Shown here in pieces: positions 25,365 to 35,583 of a DNA stretch of 64,000 nt (its first letter is position 1; the number at the start of each line of letters is the position of its first letter). Source of the DNA: Pseudomonas cremoris (GTDB lineage Bacteria; Pseudomonadota; Gammaproteobacteria; Pseudomonadales; Pseudomonadaceae); assembly GCF_014230465.1 (NCBI RefSeq), contig NZ_JAAXCY010000005.1, positions 310,001-374,000 on the forward strand. Direction: 5' to 3'. A program made the translations under genes and the position numbers. A model generated the notes under the pieces. The model searched no databases. It saw nothing but the letters and a program-made list of their open reading frames with translations, and was not told where the DNA came from.

Positions 25365-26359
25365 ATGCCGAATACCCGCTTGCCAATCAATCGCTCCCGG
25401 TCATGCCCGGCATCAAACCCCTGCAACGGCCCCTTCGGCACAATCCCCGTCGGATTGATCGTGCGGTGACTGGCGTAGTAATGCCCCTTGATGTGTTCAA
25501 AATCCACGGTCTCGGCCATGCCCGGCCACTGATACAGCTCCCGTAGCCAGTTCGACAAGTTCGGATAATCGGCAATTCTGCGCAAATTGCATTTGAAGTG
25601 GCTGTAATACACCGCATCAAAACGAATGAGCGTAGTGAACAGCCGCACATCAGCTTCGGTCAGGTATTCCCCAGCCAAATAGCGATGTTTGCCCAAATGC
25701 TGTTCCAGGTAATCCAACTCGGCAAACACATCATCAAACGCGCTTTCATATGCCTGCTGCGAGGTAGCAAAACCTGCGCGGTACACGCCATTGTTCACGG
25801 CAGGGTAGATCCGTTCGTTCAGCACGTCGATGGTCGGGCGCAGCGACTCAGGGTAGAAATCCAGCGTGTTGCCAGTCAGCCCGTTGAACGCACTGTTGAA
25901 CATGCGGATGATCTCTGCCGATTCATTGCTGACGATGCGATTCAATTTCTTGTCCCACAGCACGGGCACGGTGACGCGCCCCGTGTAGTCAGCGGTATCG
26001 GCGGTATAGCGCTGATGCATGAACTCGAAATTGTCCAGCTTGTCGCCTGTAGAGCCGTAGGCCTTGTCGAAGGTCCAGCCGTTTTCCAGCATCAGCCAAC
26101 TGACCACGGACACGTCGATCAGGCTTTCCAAACCCTTGAGCTCTCGCATGATCAGGGTGCGGTGGGCCCACGGGCAGGCCAGGGACACATACAGATGGTA
26201 ACGACCGGCCTCAGCCTTGAAGCCACCTTCACCGCTCGGGCCAGGCGCGCCGTCGGCGGTCACCCAGTTGCGACGTTGCGCTTGTTCGCGCTGGAACGCG
26301 CCATCAGCGCTACTTTCGTACCACTGGTCTTTCCAGTGTCCTTCGATCAGCAAACCCAT
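25361..26359 (-). CDS. Glutathionyl-hydroquinone reductase (Xi-class GST, YqjG-like)
   Basis: The 332-aa protein matches the Xi class of glutathione transferases, which reduce glutathionyl-hydroquinones. The catalytic cysteine is C62 in A-C-P-W-A-H-R, the class hallmark. The helical C-terminal domain carries Y-L-A-G-E-Y-L-T-E-A-D-V-R-L-F-T-T. Length is typical (about 320-330 aa). The stop codon TAG lies inside the flanking REP element. A cytosolic role in handling quinones is inferred from family knowledge. Confidence 0.93.
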   Translation of the reverse strand: MGLLIEGHWKDQWYESSADGAFQREQAQRRNWVTADGAPGPSGEGGFKAEAGRYHLYVSLACPWAHRTLIMRELKGLESLIDVSVVSWLMLENGWTFDKAYGSTGDKLDNFEFMHQRYTADTADYTGRVTVPVLWDKKLNRIVSNESAEIIRMFNSAFNGLTGNTLDFYPESLRPTIDVLNERIYPAVNNGVYRAGFATSQQAYESAFDDVFAELDYLEQHLGKHRYLAGEYLTEADVRLFTTLIRFDAVYYSHFKCNLRRIADYPNLSNWLRELYQWPGMAETVDFEHIKGHYYASHRTINPTGIVPKGPLQGFDAGHDRERLIGKRVFGM

Positions 26360-26447
26360 GACTGGCTCCTCAACTAATAAGCGTTGGAGACCAGTCTAAA
26401 GGGATGAGTTCGATTTAAAAGCGCAAAGACTGCGGGTGAATTATCGA

Positions 26448-27449
26448 CTAAATCGATTTGTCCCGCGCATCCCAGTATTGCTGGGCTAAGACGAACGCTT
26501 GTTCACGTGCATGACCAAGACCGCGCAGCGCCAGCGCCATGGTGGCGATCAGGGCCAATTGTGGGTAGCTGTCTTCCACTTCGCCACGCCACAGCGCTTT
26601 CAAATGCTCAGGCTCCAACGCGGCCGGTTTGACGTGGCGCTGGGCCGATAGGGCGGGCCATTCTTCATCCCAGCTTTCGCCGCCGGTGGTGCCGTACAGA
26701 TGGCTTGCAGAGTCAGGGTTGATCTCGATTTCGCCGCCGTCGCCTTTTACCACGATCACGTTATCCCCCAGCAGGCCGCTGGCGTCGCGGTGCACACCCT
26801 GGTAACCCGGGTGAAAAATGCTTTGCAGGCCCAGGCGTGCATTCAACGGGTTGAGCAGGCGCGCCAGTGAGTGGATTGGCGAACGCAGGCCCAGGGTGTT
26901 GCGCAGGTCGATCATGCGTTGCAGTTGCGGCGCCCAGTCGCCCAGCGGGATAAACGCCAGGTTGCCGTGCTCAAAGGCACTCTCGACCTGCTGCCAGTTG
27001 CGGCACAGTGGGATCTGCAAACCTTCCAGCAATTGCTCGGTGTACAGCCGGCCCGCCGTGTGCGCCCCGCCGCCGTGCAGGAGGATGCGCACGCCGTTTT
27101 GTGCCAGGCACTTGGCTGCCAGCAGGTACCACGGCAGATGGCGTTTCTTGCCGGCGTAGGTTGGCCAGTCGACATCCACATTCAGCGCTGGCGCGTTGAG
27201 TCGCTCGCGCACGGCTTCGGTGAAGCCGGCGAGTTCTTCCGGGCTTTCTTCCTTGTGGCGCAGCAGCATCAGGAAGGCGCCCAGTTGGGTGTCTTCGACT
27301 TTCTCGTCGAGCAGCATGCCCATGGCTTCGCGGGCTTCCTCACGCGTGAGGTTGCGCGCGCCGCGCTTGCCTTTGCCCAGGATGCGCACGAACTGCGCAA
27401 AAGGGTGCTCGGCAGGAGTTTCTAGGGTCAGCGGGGCAAAGTCGGTCAT
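26448..27449 (-). CDS. ybiB: YbiB-like glycosyltransferase family 3 protein
   Basis: The 333-aa protein has the two-part fold of anthranilate phosphoribosyltransferase: a helical N-domain (about 15-85) and an alpha/beta domain with a glycine-rich H-G-G-G-A-H-T segment. It is probably the TrpD2/YbiB branch, whose members bind nucleic acid and are not shown to make tryptophan. No trp gene is near. The ATG at 27449 overlaps the last 4 nt of tusE, so it is the last gene of the tus transcript. Its function is unknown. Confidence 0.8.
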   Translation of the reverse strand: MTDFAPLTLETPAEHPFAQFVRILGKGKRGARNLTREEAREAMGMLLDEKVEDTQLGAFLMLLRHKEESPEELAGFTEAVRERLNAPALNVDVDWPTYAGKKRHLPWYLLAAKCLAQNGVRILLHGGGAHTAGRLYTEQLLEGLQIPLCRNWQQVESAFEHGNLAFIPLGDWAPQLQRMIDLRNTLGLRSPIHSLARLLNPLNARLGLQSIFHPGYQGVHRDASGLLGDNVIVVKGDGGEIEINPDSASHLYGTTGGESWDEEWPALSAQRHVKPAALEPEHLKALWRGEVEDSYPQLALIATMALALRGLGHAREQAFVLAQQYWDARDKSI

Positions 27450-27781
27450 AAGCAATTCGTCGGCCTGGGCAGGCCCGCCAGCTTGGCGGCGAGTTTGGCG
27501 GGAGTGCCGTTGAACAGTTTGTTGAGGTGCAGGCTGTTGCCTTTTTCCGGGCCCAGCTTCAAGGCGGTGTACTTGATCAGCGGGCGGGTGGCCGGGGACA
27601 GCTGGAATTCGGCGTAGAAGCCGCGCAACAGGTCGAGGATTTCCCAGTGGTCGGGCGTCAACGCCAACGGTTCGGCGGCGGCCAGTGCGTTGGCGACCTC
27701 GACGGACCAGTCGTTCAAGTCGACGAGGTAGCCGTCTTTGTCCAGCTCATAGGTGCGTTCGCCTACGGTCAAGGTGTTCAT
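27446..27781 (-). CDS. tusE: Sulfurtransferase TusE (DsrC-like)
   Basis: TusE takes a persulfide from TusBCD and passes it to MnmA. The 111-aa protein has the family opening (T-Y-E-L-D-K-D-G-Y-L) and ends in the penultimate cysteine (P-T-N-C-L), which carries the sulfur. The ATG at 27781 overlaps the end of tusB by 4 nt. The much longer upstream frame is rejected because it reads back through tusB. Confidence 0.95.
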   Translation of the reverse strand: MNTLTVGERTYELDKDGYLVDLNDWSVEVANALAAAEPLALTPDHWEILDLLRGFYAEFQLSPATRPLIKYTALKLGPEKGNSLHLNKLFNGTPAKLAAKLAGLPRPTNCL

Positions 27782-28056
27782 AGCCAGCTGTTGACCTTGT
27801 CGTAGTCGAGCGACAGTTGCACAAAACCGGGATAGTCCACGCTGTCGGCCCAGTCCGGTAAGGGCAGGTTGCGCGCCTGCATGTCCTCGGCCAGCACAAA
27901 CACCTTCACGCCCTTGGTGTGTAGGGCAGGGGCGTGCAGCCCGTAGGCGCCGTCGCCGCACAGCAGGATCGCGTCCTCGGCGCCGCAGATACGCAGGCAG
28001 CTGTCGAGGCGGCTGTCGGAAAACGGCGAGTGAGACACCACATGTAAAGTCGACAT
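27778..28056 (-). CDS. tusB: Sulfur relay protein TusB (DsrH-like)
   Basis: The 92-aa protein is the smallest TusBCD subunit and lacks an obvious conserved catalytic cysteine. The D-A-I-L-L-C-G-D-G-A-Y segment and the position between tusC and tusE identify it. It overlaps tusC by one base and tusE by four. Confidence 0.9.
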   Translation of the reverse strand: MSTLHVVSHSPFSDSRLDSCLRICGAEDAILLCGDGAYGLHAPALHTKGVKVFVLAEDMQARNLPLPDWADSVDYPGFVQLSLDYDKVNSWL

Positions 28057-28406
28057 CAGAGGGTAATCACCTGGTCGTAGCGGTCAATCAATTGGGAAAT
28101 AGCCTCGTTGCTCAACGGTTGCGCCTCGGTCGGTGGCGTCAAGCCACGCACGGCCATGCTGTGGCGGCAGACAAATACATCATCGATGCCGAACAGCCCC
28201 AAGGCCTGCAGGTTGGCGCTGAGGTCCTTTTGTTGCACGGCCTTGGCGTTCTGGTGCGGCGCGAGTTGGAACACGCCGTCATCCAGAAACAGCAAGCCGA
28301 TCGGCAGGTCAAACGCGCCGCCGGCCAGCACGATATCCAGCGCTTCGCGCGCACTCGGCCCGGACCATGGCGCCTGGCGGCTGATCACCAATAAGGATTT
28401 GGACAT
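28056..28406 (-). CDS. tusC: Sulfur relay protein TusC (DsrF-like)
   Basis: The 116-aa protein is a structural DsrE-fold subunit of the TusBCD hexamer. Blocks P-I-G-L-L-F-L-D-D-G-V-F-Q-L and A-L-G-L-F-G-I-D-D-V-F-V-C are typical. The ATG at 28406 is chosen because GGAGG lies upstream; a start 15 nt earlier would precede that site. It starts one base after the tusD stop. Confidence 0.92.
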   Translation of the reverse strand: MSKSLLVISRQAPWSGPSAREALDIVLAGGAFDLPIGLLFLDDGVFQLAPHQNAKAVQQKDLSANLQALGLFGIDDVFVCRHSMAVRGLTPPTEAQPLSNEAISQLIDRYDQVITL

Positions 28407-28407
28407 T

Positions 28408-28800
28408 TCAAGGTCCTCCAAAACAGATCAGGCGGTCGGCCGTTTGGGCGGCGTCGTGCAATTGCCCGAGGCCCGACAACGCCCACGGCGCCTCCAGGTT
28501 CACCGCGCTGCGTTGGTAGCGCGTGGCCTCTTCGGCATTGAGCACGCCACGGCGCAAGGCCGCGGCAATGCACACCACGCCATCAAGCTGATGCTGGCTG
28601 ACAAACTCACGCCACTGGCGGGCGATATCTTGCTCATCTTGGGGCGCGACGACGTTGTTGGACGCGCTGTACACGCCATCCTGATAAAAAAACAGCCGCA
28701 CAATCTCATGCCCGCCGGCCAACGCCGCCTGGGCGAACAGCAAGGCGCGGCGCGAGGAGGGCGCATGGGCGGCGGAAAACAGGGCTATCGCAAACTTCAT
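28408..28800 (-). CDS. tusD: Sulfurtransferase TusD (DsrE-like)
   Basis: TusD receives sulfur from TusA on a cysteine and passes it to TusE. The 130-aa protein carries that cysteine at C77 in D-G-V-V-C-I-A-A-A-L-R-R-G, matching Cys78 of E. coli. The family opening M-K-F-A-I-A-L-F-S-A is intact. It is the first gene of tusD-tusC-tusB-tusE-ybiB, a run with gaps of one base or overlaps. The product set supplies sulfur for the MnmA reaction. Confidence 0.95.
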   Translation of the reverse strand: MKFAIALFSAAHAPSSRRALLFAQAALAGGHEIVRLFFYQDGVYSASNNVVAPQDEQDIARQWREFVSQHQLDGVVCIAAALRRGVLNAEEATRYQRSAVNLEAPWALSGLGQLHDAAQTADRLICFGGP

Positions 28801-28957
28801 GGAACACTCTGCAAGTAAACGTGGGGCAATGATAAAGCCGCCGCCACGAAAAAGCCCGCCGTGATCAAAACGGTCACCGTTGCTGAGCGTTCTGACGATT
28901 GCCGGTAGGCGCAAGGCTGCCTAGTCTGTGGGCAATCGAAACGGAATTGGAGTGCCC

Positions 28958-30121
28958 ATGTCAGGTCCCTTGGCGTCCCTCAAAGTGCTGGATTTTTCCA
29001 CCTTGCTGCCCGGCCCGTTTGCATCATTGATGCTGGCGGACATGGGCGCCGAGGTATTGCGCATCGAATCGCCTACGCGCATGGACCTGCTGCGCGTGTT
29101 GCCGCCCAACGACCGAGGGACTTCGGCGAGCCATGCCTACCTCAATCGCAATAAGCGCAGTTTGGCGCTGGACCTCAAGCAGGCTGAGGCGTTGGAGATT
29201 GTGCGAGCGCTGGTCAAAGACTACGACATCGTGCTCGAACAGTTTCGGCCCGGTGTGATGGAGCGGCTGGGATTGGGCTATGCGGCGCTGAAGGCGATCA
29301 ATCCCAGGCTGATTTATGTGTCGATCACCGGTTACGGTCAGACCGGCCCCTACAAAGACCGCGCCGGGCACGATATCAACTACCTGGCACTGGCCGGCGT
29401 GGCCAGCTACACCGGGCGCCAGGACAGCGGGCCGGTGCCGCTGGGCGTGCAACTGGCGGATGTGGGCGGCGGCTCTTTGCATGCGGTGGTCGGGTTGCTG
29501 GCGGCGGTCATTGCCCGGCAGCAGAGCGGGGTAGGGCAATACCTGGATGTGAGCATGACCGACTGCTCATTCAGCTTGAACGCCATGGTAGGTGCGGGTT
29601 ACCTGGCATGTGGCGTGGAGCCGGTGCGCGAGGGGCATGTGTTAAACGGCGGCAGTTTCTACGATTACTACCGGACGCGGGACGGGCGTTGGATGTCGGT
29701 TGGCAGCCTGGAGCCTGTGTTTATGCAGCAACTCTGCACGGCATTGGGGCGTCCGGAGTTAGCGGCGCAGGGCTTGGCGCCGGAGCTTAAGGTTGCGCTG
29801 CAAGTCGAGTTCGAAAAGCGCAGCTTCAATGAGCTGTGTGATTTGTTTTCGGGGGTGGATGCCTGTGTCGAGCCGGTGTTGAGCTTGAGCGAGGCGGTGG
29901 AGCATCCGCAGCTTAAAGCCCGCGAACTGATCAGTCAGGTCCCCCGGGGGGACGGTTCGACGCAGGCGCAATTGGCCTGTCCGTTGAAATTCTCGCAAGG
30001 TTTGCCGGAACCACGGCATATCGGGGTTGCCGTGGGGGCGCACAGTGATGAGGTGTTGGCGCAGTTGGGGTTCAGTGCTCAGCGGATAGCGGAGTTGCGG
30101 CGTGCCAAAGTAGTTGGGTAG
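28958..30121 (+). CDS. CaiB/BaiF-family CoA transferase, racemase-like
   Basis: The 387-aa family III protein keeps the pair of residues used by alpha-methylacyl-CoA racemase: H138 (A-G-H-D-I-N-Y) and D168 (Q-L-A-D-V-G-G-G), exactly 30 residues apart as in the mycobacterial enzyme (H126/D156). That favours an AMACR-like epimerase over a formyl- or succinyl-CoA transferase. ATG 28958 has GGAG just upstream. Its substrate is unknown, and no fatty-acid or sterol pathway gene is adjacent. Confidence 0.85.
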   Translation: MSGPLASLKVLDFSTLLPGPFASLMLADMGAEVLRIESPTRMDLLRVLPPNDRGTSASHAYLNRNKRSLALDLKQAEALEIVRALVKDYDIVLEQFRPGVMERLGLGYAALKAINPRLIYVSITGYGQTGPYKDRAGHDINYLALAGVASYTGRQDSGPVPLGVQLADVGGGSLHAVVGLLAAVIARQQSGVGQYLDVSMTDCSFSLNAMVGAGYLACGVEPVREGHVLNGGSFYDYYRTRDGRWMSVGSLEPVFMQQLCTALGRPELAAQGLAPELKVALQVEFEKRSFNELCDLFSGVDACVEPVLSLSEAVEHPQLKARELISQVPRGDGSTQAQLACPLKFSQGLPEPRHIGVAVGAHSDEVLAQLGFSAQRIAELRRAKVVG

Positions 30122-30137
30122 AGCCTGGACTGGCGCT

Positions 30138-30219
30138 TTCGCGAGCAAGCCCGCTCCCACATTCGACCGCGTTGCCAGGTTGATCACCGATCAAATGTGC
30201 GAGCGGGCTTGCTCGCGAA
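30138..30219. repeat. REP pair (REPIN-like), copy 3
   Basis: Arms TTCGCGAGCAAGCCCGCTCC... and ...GAGCGGGCTTGCTCGCGAA face each other across about 34 bp between convergent genes. The right arm has TGTGCGAGC for TGTGGGAGC. Confidence 0.9.
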
Positions 30220-30226
30220 GGGGCCC

Positions 30227-30721
30227 TCACTCCACCCGAGTTTCCCCAGTGAACACCAACGTCTGCCGACACCGCCGACACAAATACCGCCGCCCCTGAC
30301 CTACCAGCCCATGGCGCTGCGACGAAAACGGAAAGTCACTGTCCGCACACGGGCATCGGTAGATATAGCGGGTCACCTGGCGGCGCTTGACTTCATAGGT
30401 GTGGCAACGGTCCGGCGGCAGCTCGTAGACGCCGCGCATGATCAATTGCCATTCCTCGCCATGGGGCTGGATGCGCTCGCCAAACAATTGGTGGGCGATC
30501 AAGTGCGCCACTTCATGGGCCACGGTCTGTTTCAGGAAGTGCTGGCTGTTTTCACGGTACAACTGTGGGTTGAAACGCAGCAGGTTCTCGTGCAAATGCG
30601 CGACACCGGCCTTCTGGCCCCGCAGCTTGAGGCTGACCTGGGGGCGTTTGAAGCTTCGTTTGAAAAAGGATTCGGCTTGTAGGAAACAATCTTCGACGCG
30701 GGTATTGAGTTGCTCGGGCAT
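30227..30721 (-). CDS. SprT-family zinc metalloprotease
   Basis: The 164-aa protein has the HExxH zinc site as H69-E-V-A-H73 (T-V-A-H-E-V-A-H-L-I-A-H) with further histidines in G-E-R-I-Q-P-H-G, and a C-terminal zinc ribbon (C-P-C ... C-R-R-C). This is the SprT-like fold also seen in eukaryotic Spartan, which cuts DNA-protein crosslinks. ATG 30721 (M-P-E-Q-L-N) is chosen as the family start; an ATG at 30730 also lies in frame. Bacterial function is unproven. Confidence 0.9.
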   Translation of the reverse strand: MPEQLNTRVEDCFLQAESFFKRSFKRPQVSLKLRGQKAGVAHLHENLLRFNPQLYRENSQHFLKQTVAHEVAHLIAHQLFGERIQPHGEEWQLIMRGVYELPPDRCHTYEVKRRQVTRYIYRCPCADSDFPFSSQRHGLVGQGRRYLCRRCRQTLVFTGETRVE

Positions 30722-30850
30722 GCTGACCATATCTCCAGAGACCCCCAGTATGCCGCAAAACCAGGTGTTTCCGAATCTGTCAGGCGCCGAATGGTCATGC
30801 ACAACGCACAAAGCCACCTTGCGGTGGCCTTGCTCACTGATTAAAACCGT

Positions 30851-31453
30851 TTAGTTGGTGTAGATCGGCCCTACGCCCAGGCCCCAGACAATCACGGTGA
30901 ACGCCATGATTGCCACCAGTACAACCAGGCCCACGGCGAGTACCGAACTGGAAAACAGGAAACCTTCGTCCGGATCAATGTTCATGAAGGTTGGCAGCCC
31001 CACATACAACAGGTACACCGTGTAGCAAATCGCCGCTGTGCCGACGACCATGCCCAGCCACATATGCGGATACAGCGCCGCCAGCCCGCCGATGAACAGC
31101 GGTGTGGCGGTGTAGGTGGCGAACGCCACGCAACGCGACATGCTGGGGTTGGCGTCGTAAGTGCGCGCCATCCAGTGAATGAACGCGCCCATCACCGCCA
31201 CGCCGCCGAGCATGGCTGCGTACGACATGATGGTCATCCACAGTGCGCTTTCCTGGGTCAGCATCACGGGCGCGCGACTGCCGATGACCCAGCCGACCTG
31301 GGTGGTACCGATAAAGGCTGATACGGCGGGGATCGCCGCGAGAATCAGGGTGTGAGTGAGGTACATGTGGCCGATGCTTTCTTCTTTATCGCCACGGATT
31401 TCCCGCCATTCCTGGTCGGGATGGGTAAACAGCCCCACGACGTGATGGATCAT
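30851..31453 (-). CDS. Yip1-family inner membrane protein
   Basis: The 200-aa protein has about five hydrophobic segments and a conserved opening (H-H-V-V-G-L-F-T-H-P-D-Q-E-W) typical of bacterial Yip1-domain proteins. AGGAG precedes the ATG at 31453. The frame extends 27 nt further but that start has no ribosome site. Its function in bacteria is not established. Confidence 0.85.
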   Translation of the reverse strand: MIHHVVGLFTHPDQEWREIRGDKEESIGHMYLTHTLILAAIPAVSAFIGTTQVGWVIGSRAPVMLTQESALWMTIMSYAAMLGGVAVMGAFIHWMARTYDANPSMSRCVAFATYTATPLFIGGLAALYPHMWLGMVVGTAAICYTVYLLYVGLPTFMNIDPDEGFLFSSSVLAVGLVVLVAIMAFTVIVWGLGVGPIYTN

Positions 31454-31657
31454 GCCAGTCACTCCTGTCGTAATTACCATCGCCCCCCATCGGAGCGCCC
31501 ACGGGCCAATTGGCCTGAAAGGTCTGGATATATGTGCGACCTCAAGTCGCAGTATAGGAAGGGATGGCCGGAATAACTGTAGGGTCTTTAGAGCAAATTG
31601 CGCTGTAAATACTGGCGCTAATCGCGGTGAGGACTGTCGGGCACCACTCGATCAAAA

Positions 31658-31747
31658 TGTGGGAAGCGGGCTTGCTCGCGAAGGCGGTGTATCAGTTACA
31701 CATGTACCGACTGACACTGCGCCTTCGCGAGCAAGCCCGCTCCCACA
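31658..31747. repeat. REP pair (REPIN-like), copy 4
   Basis: Inverted arms TGTGGGAAGCGGGCTTGCTC... and ...GAGCAAGCCCGCTCCCACA lie upstream of ttcA. The left arm has one extra A (GGGAAGC), which breaks perfect pairing. Confidence 0.9.
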
Positions 31748-31818
31748 TTGGATCTCAGTCGCGCATAACGGTAAAATGCCCCGCTTTTCGTCACACACCT
31801 CCAGCGGATCCAAGCGCC

Positions 31819-32643
31819 ATGGGCACTCTTACGGTCAACCAGAACAAACTGCAAAAACGCCTGCGCCGCCTGGCCGGTGAGGCGGTCGCCGACTTCAACA
31901 TGATCGAGGACGGCGACAAGGTCATGGTCTGCCTCTCCGGCGGCAAAGACAGCTACACCATGCTCGACGTGCTGTTGCATCTGCAAAAGGTCGCACCGAT
32001 CAAGTTCGAGATCGTTGCCGTCAACATGGACCAGAAACAACCCGGTTTTCCCGAGCACGTGTTGCCGGCCTACCTCAAAGAATTGGGCGTCGAGTATCAC
32101 ATCGTCGAGAAAGACACCTACTCGGTGGTCAAGGAGCTGATTCCGGAGGGCAAGACCACCTGCTCGCTGTGCTCGCGCCTGCGCCGTGGCACGCTCTACA
32201 CCTTTGCGGATGAAATCGGCGCGACCAAGATGGCCCTGGGGCATCACCGCGACGACATCGTCGAGACCTTCTTCCTGAATATGTTCTTCAATGGCTCCCT
32301 CAAGGCCATGCCGCCCAAGCTGCGCGCCGATGACGGACGCAACGTGGTGATCCGCCCGTTGGCGTATTGCAACGAGAAGGACATCCAGGCCTACTCCGAC
32401 CTCAAGCAATTCCCGATCATCCCGTGCAACCTGTGCGGCTCCCAAGAGAACCTGCAGCGCCAGGTAGTCAAGGAGATGCTGGTGGATTGGGAGCGCAAGA
32501 CGCCGGGCCGTACCGAAAGCATCTTCCGCAGCCTGCAGAATGTGATTCCGTCGCAATTGGCCGACCGCAACCTGTTTGACTTCACCAGCCTCAAGATCGA
32601 TGAGAGCGCCGCGTCGCGCTTCGTCAATGTAGTGAACCTCTAA
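31819..32643 (+). CDS. ttcA: tRNA 2-thiocytidine biosynthesis protein TtcA
   Basis: TtcA thiolates C32 of certain tRNAs using ATP and an iron-sulfur cluster. The 274-aa protein has the PP-loop S-G-G-K-D-S-Y and two cysteine pairs, T-C-S-L-C-S-R and P-C-N-L-C-G-S. The ATG at 31819 gives the usual length; the longer frame reads into the REP element. It is the second tRNA thiolase of the window, besides MnmA. Confidence 0.96.
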   Translation: MGTLTVNQNKLQKRLRRLAGEAVADFNMIEDGDKVMVCLSGGKDSYTMLDVLLHLQKVAPIKFEIVAVNMDQKQPGFPEHVLPAYLKELGVEYHIVEKDTYSVVKELIPEGKTTCSLCSRLRRGTLYTFADEIGATKMALGHHRDDIVETFFLNMFFNGSLKAMPPKLRADDGRNVVIRPLAYCNEKDIQAYSDLKQFPIIPCNLCGSQENLQRQVVKEMLVDWERKTPGRTESIFRSLQNVIPSQLADRNLFDFTSLKIDESAASRFVNVVNL

Positions 32644-32663
32644 GGTTCTTCAACGCTCTGAAA

Positions 32664-32690
32664 GACGGCGCTCATGGGCGCCGTTTTCAT
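32664..32690 (+). terminator. Terminator of ttcA
   Basis: ACGGCGC-TCATGG-GCGCCGT is followed by a short T-tract (TTTTCATTT), about 25 nt past the stop. Confidence 0.75.
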
Positions 32691-32710
32691 TTGAATCCCC
32701 AGGAGAGGGC

Positions 32711-33382
32711 ATGCGCGATTACAAGTGGCTGCACGAATATTGTCTGAACCGCTTCGGTTCGGCGGCCGAGTTGGAAGCCCACCTGCCTGTGCCGAACACC
32801 CCGGCGCAATTGCGCAAGATCAGTGATGACCGCTATTTGTCGACCTTGGCTCTGCGGGTGTTTCGCGCGGGGCTCAAACACAGCGTGGTCGACGCCAAGT
32901 GGCCGGCGTTCGAGCAGGTATTTTTCGGCTTCGACCCGGAGAAAGTCGTGCTGATGGGCGCCGAGCACCTGGAGCGATTGATGCAGGACACGCGCATCAT
33001 CCGCCATTTGGGCAAACTCAAGAGCGTGCCGCGCAATGCGCAGATGATCCTGGATATCGCCCAGGAGAAGGGCAGCTTCGGTGCCTTCATTGCCGACTGG
33101 CCGGTGACCGACATCGTCGGGTTGTGGAAGTACCTGAGCAAACACGGCCACCAACTGGGAGGGCTGTCGGCGCCGCGCTTTTTGCGCATGGTGGGCAAGG
33201 ACACTTTTGTGCCGAGCTATGACGTGGTGGCGGCGTTGAACGCGCAGAAGATCGTCGACAAGGCGCCTACCAGCTTGCGGGATTTGGCGACGGTGCAGGG
33301 CGCATTCAACCAATGGCACGCCGAGAGTGGACGGCCGATGTGCCAGTTGTCGATGATGCTGGCTTACACCGTGAATCATTGA
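32711..33382 (+). CDS. DNA-3-methyladenine glycosylase I-like protein
   Basis: The 223-aa protein resembles the Tag / HhH-GPD base-excision glycosylases: residues 40-120 match Tag in order (W-P-A-F-E-Q-V-F-F-G-F-D-P-E-K-V, then R-I-I-R-H-x-G-K-L). The zinc-snap residues of E. coli Tag (an N-terminal Cys and His, and a C-terminal His and Cys) are not recognisable, and the N-terminus is about 20 residues longer. It may be an inactive or re-specialised relative. GGAG precedes the ATG. Confidence 0.8.
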   Translation: MRDYKWLHEYCLNRFGSAAELEAHLPVPNTPAQLRKISDDRYLSTLALRVFRAGLKHSVVDAKWPAFEQVFFGFDPEKVVLMGAEHLERLMQDTRIIRHLGKLKSVPRNAQMILDIAQEKGSFGAFIADWPVTDIVGLWKYLSKHGHQLGGLSAPRFLRMVGKDTFVPSYDVVAALNAQKIVDKAPTSLRDLATVQGAFNQWHAESGRPMCQLSMMLAYTVNH

Positions 33383-33395
33383 GACCGTGGTGATG

Positions 33396-33482
33396 CCTTC
33401 GCGAGCAAGCCCGCTCCCACATTCGACCGAGCTCCTTCAGTTGAAATGCAATCAAATGTGGGAGCGGGCTTGCTCGCGAAGG
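33396..33482. repeat. REP pair (REPIN-like), copy 5
   Basis: Arms CCTTCGCGAGCAAGCCCGCT... and its inverted partner lie in the convergent gap after the Tag-like gene. Confidence 0.92.
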
Positions 33483-33507
33483 CTGCCTGGCAGGCGCTAC
33501 AGTCCTA

Positions 33508-34863
<1,356 letters not shown>

Positions 34864-34978
34864 GTGCGGGTCGCATCTTGCGTAAGGTGGCGGGTATTCT
34901 ACCCGCGCTGCGGCCCGTCCTTAAACCGTAAGAGGCGATAGGTCGCAGCCAACGTTCATTTTTACGAAGGATTACCCC

Positions 34979-35440
34979 ATGACTAGGCGACTGATCGGTG
35001 CATTGGCGATCATCACAACCCTGCTGCTCAGCGGCTGCGGCAACGACTACGGTGTTGACCAATACGGCAAGAAAGTAGCGGCCGAACGCCTGGATAAACA
35101 GTGGGTGGTGGTCAATTACTGGGCCGAGTGGTGTGGCCCGTGCCGCACGGAAATCCCTGAGCTCAACGCGTTGGCGGAACAGTTGAAAGGGCAGAACGTA
35201 GGTGTGTTTGGCGTCAACTTCGACAATGTGCAGGGTGAAGAGCTGAAGGCAGCCAGTGAGAAACTGGGCATCAAGTTCACCGTGCTGGCGCAGAACCCGG
35301 AAGAGATTTTTGATATTCCCCGCAGCGAAGCGCTGCCGGTGACCTACATCATTGATGACAAGGGCAAGGTGCGCGAGCAGTTGATGGGCGAGCAGACGGC
35401 GGAAGGCGTGATCGCTAAGCTCAAGGCACTGCGCGGTTAA
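34979..35440 (+). CDS. TlpA/ResA-like thioredoxin lipoprotein
   Basis: The 153-aa protein carries a lipobox (L-L-L-S-G-C, lipidated C20) and a thioredoxin active site W51-C52-G-P-C55. It is therefore a membrane-anchored periplasmic disulfide reductase of the TlpA/ResA/CcmG kind. The cis-proline motif E-A-L-P-V-T-Y-I-I-D is present. No cytochrome c maturation gene is adjacent, so its partner is unknown. It is divergent from arsC across 115 bp. Confidence 0.9.
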   Translation: MTRRLIGALAIITTLLLSGCGNDYGVDQYGKKVAAERLDKQWVVVNYWAEWCGPCRTEIPELNALAEQLKGQNVGVFGVNFDNVQGEELKAASEKLGIKFTVLAQNPEEIFDIPRSEALPVTYIIDDKGKVREQLMGEQTAEGVIAKLKALRG

Positions 35441-35458
35441 GGCGACAACACAAACCAA

Positions 35459-35548
35459 TGTGGGAGCGGGCTTGCTCGCGAATGCGGTGGATCAGTCCAT
35501 GAATGAGTTGACTGACACACCGCATTCGCGAGCAAGCCCGCTCCCACA
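35459..35548. repeat. REP pair (REPIN-like), copy 6
   Basis: Arms TGTGGGAGCGGGCTTGCTCG... and its exact partner, extended by GAATGCGGT / ACCGCATTC-like bases, lie in the convergent gap between two lipoprotein genes. It closely resembles copy 2. Confidence 0.92.
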
Positions 35549-35583
35549 TTTTTTGACCTCACTCAATCGTGAGATGGGTGCTG

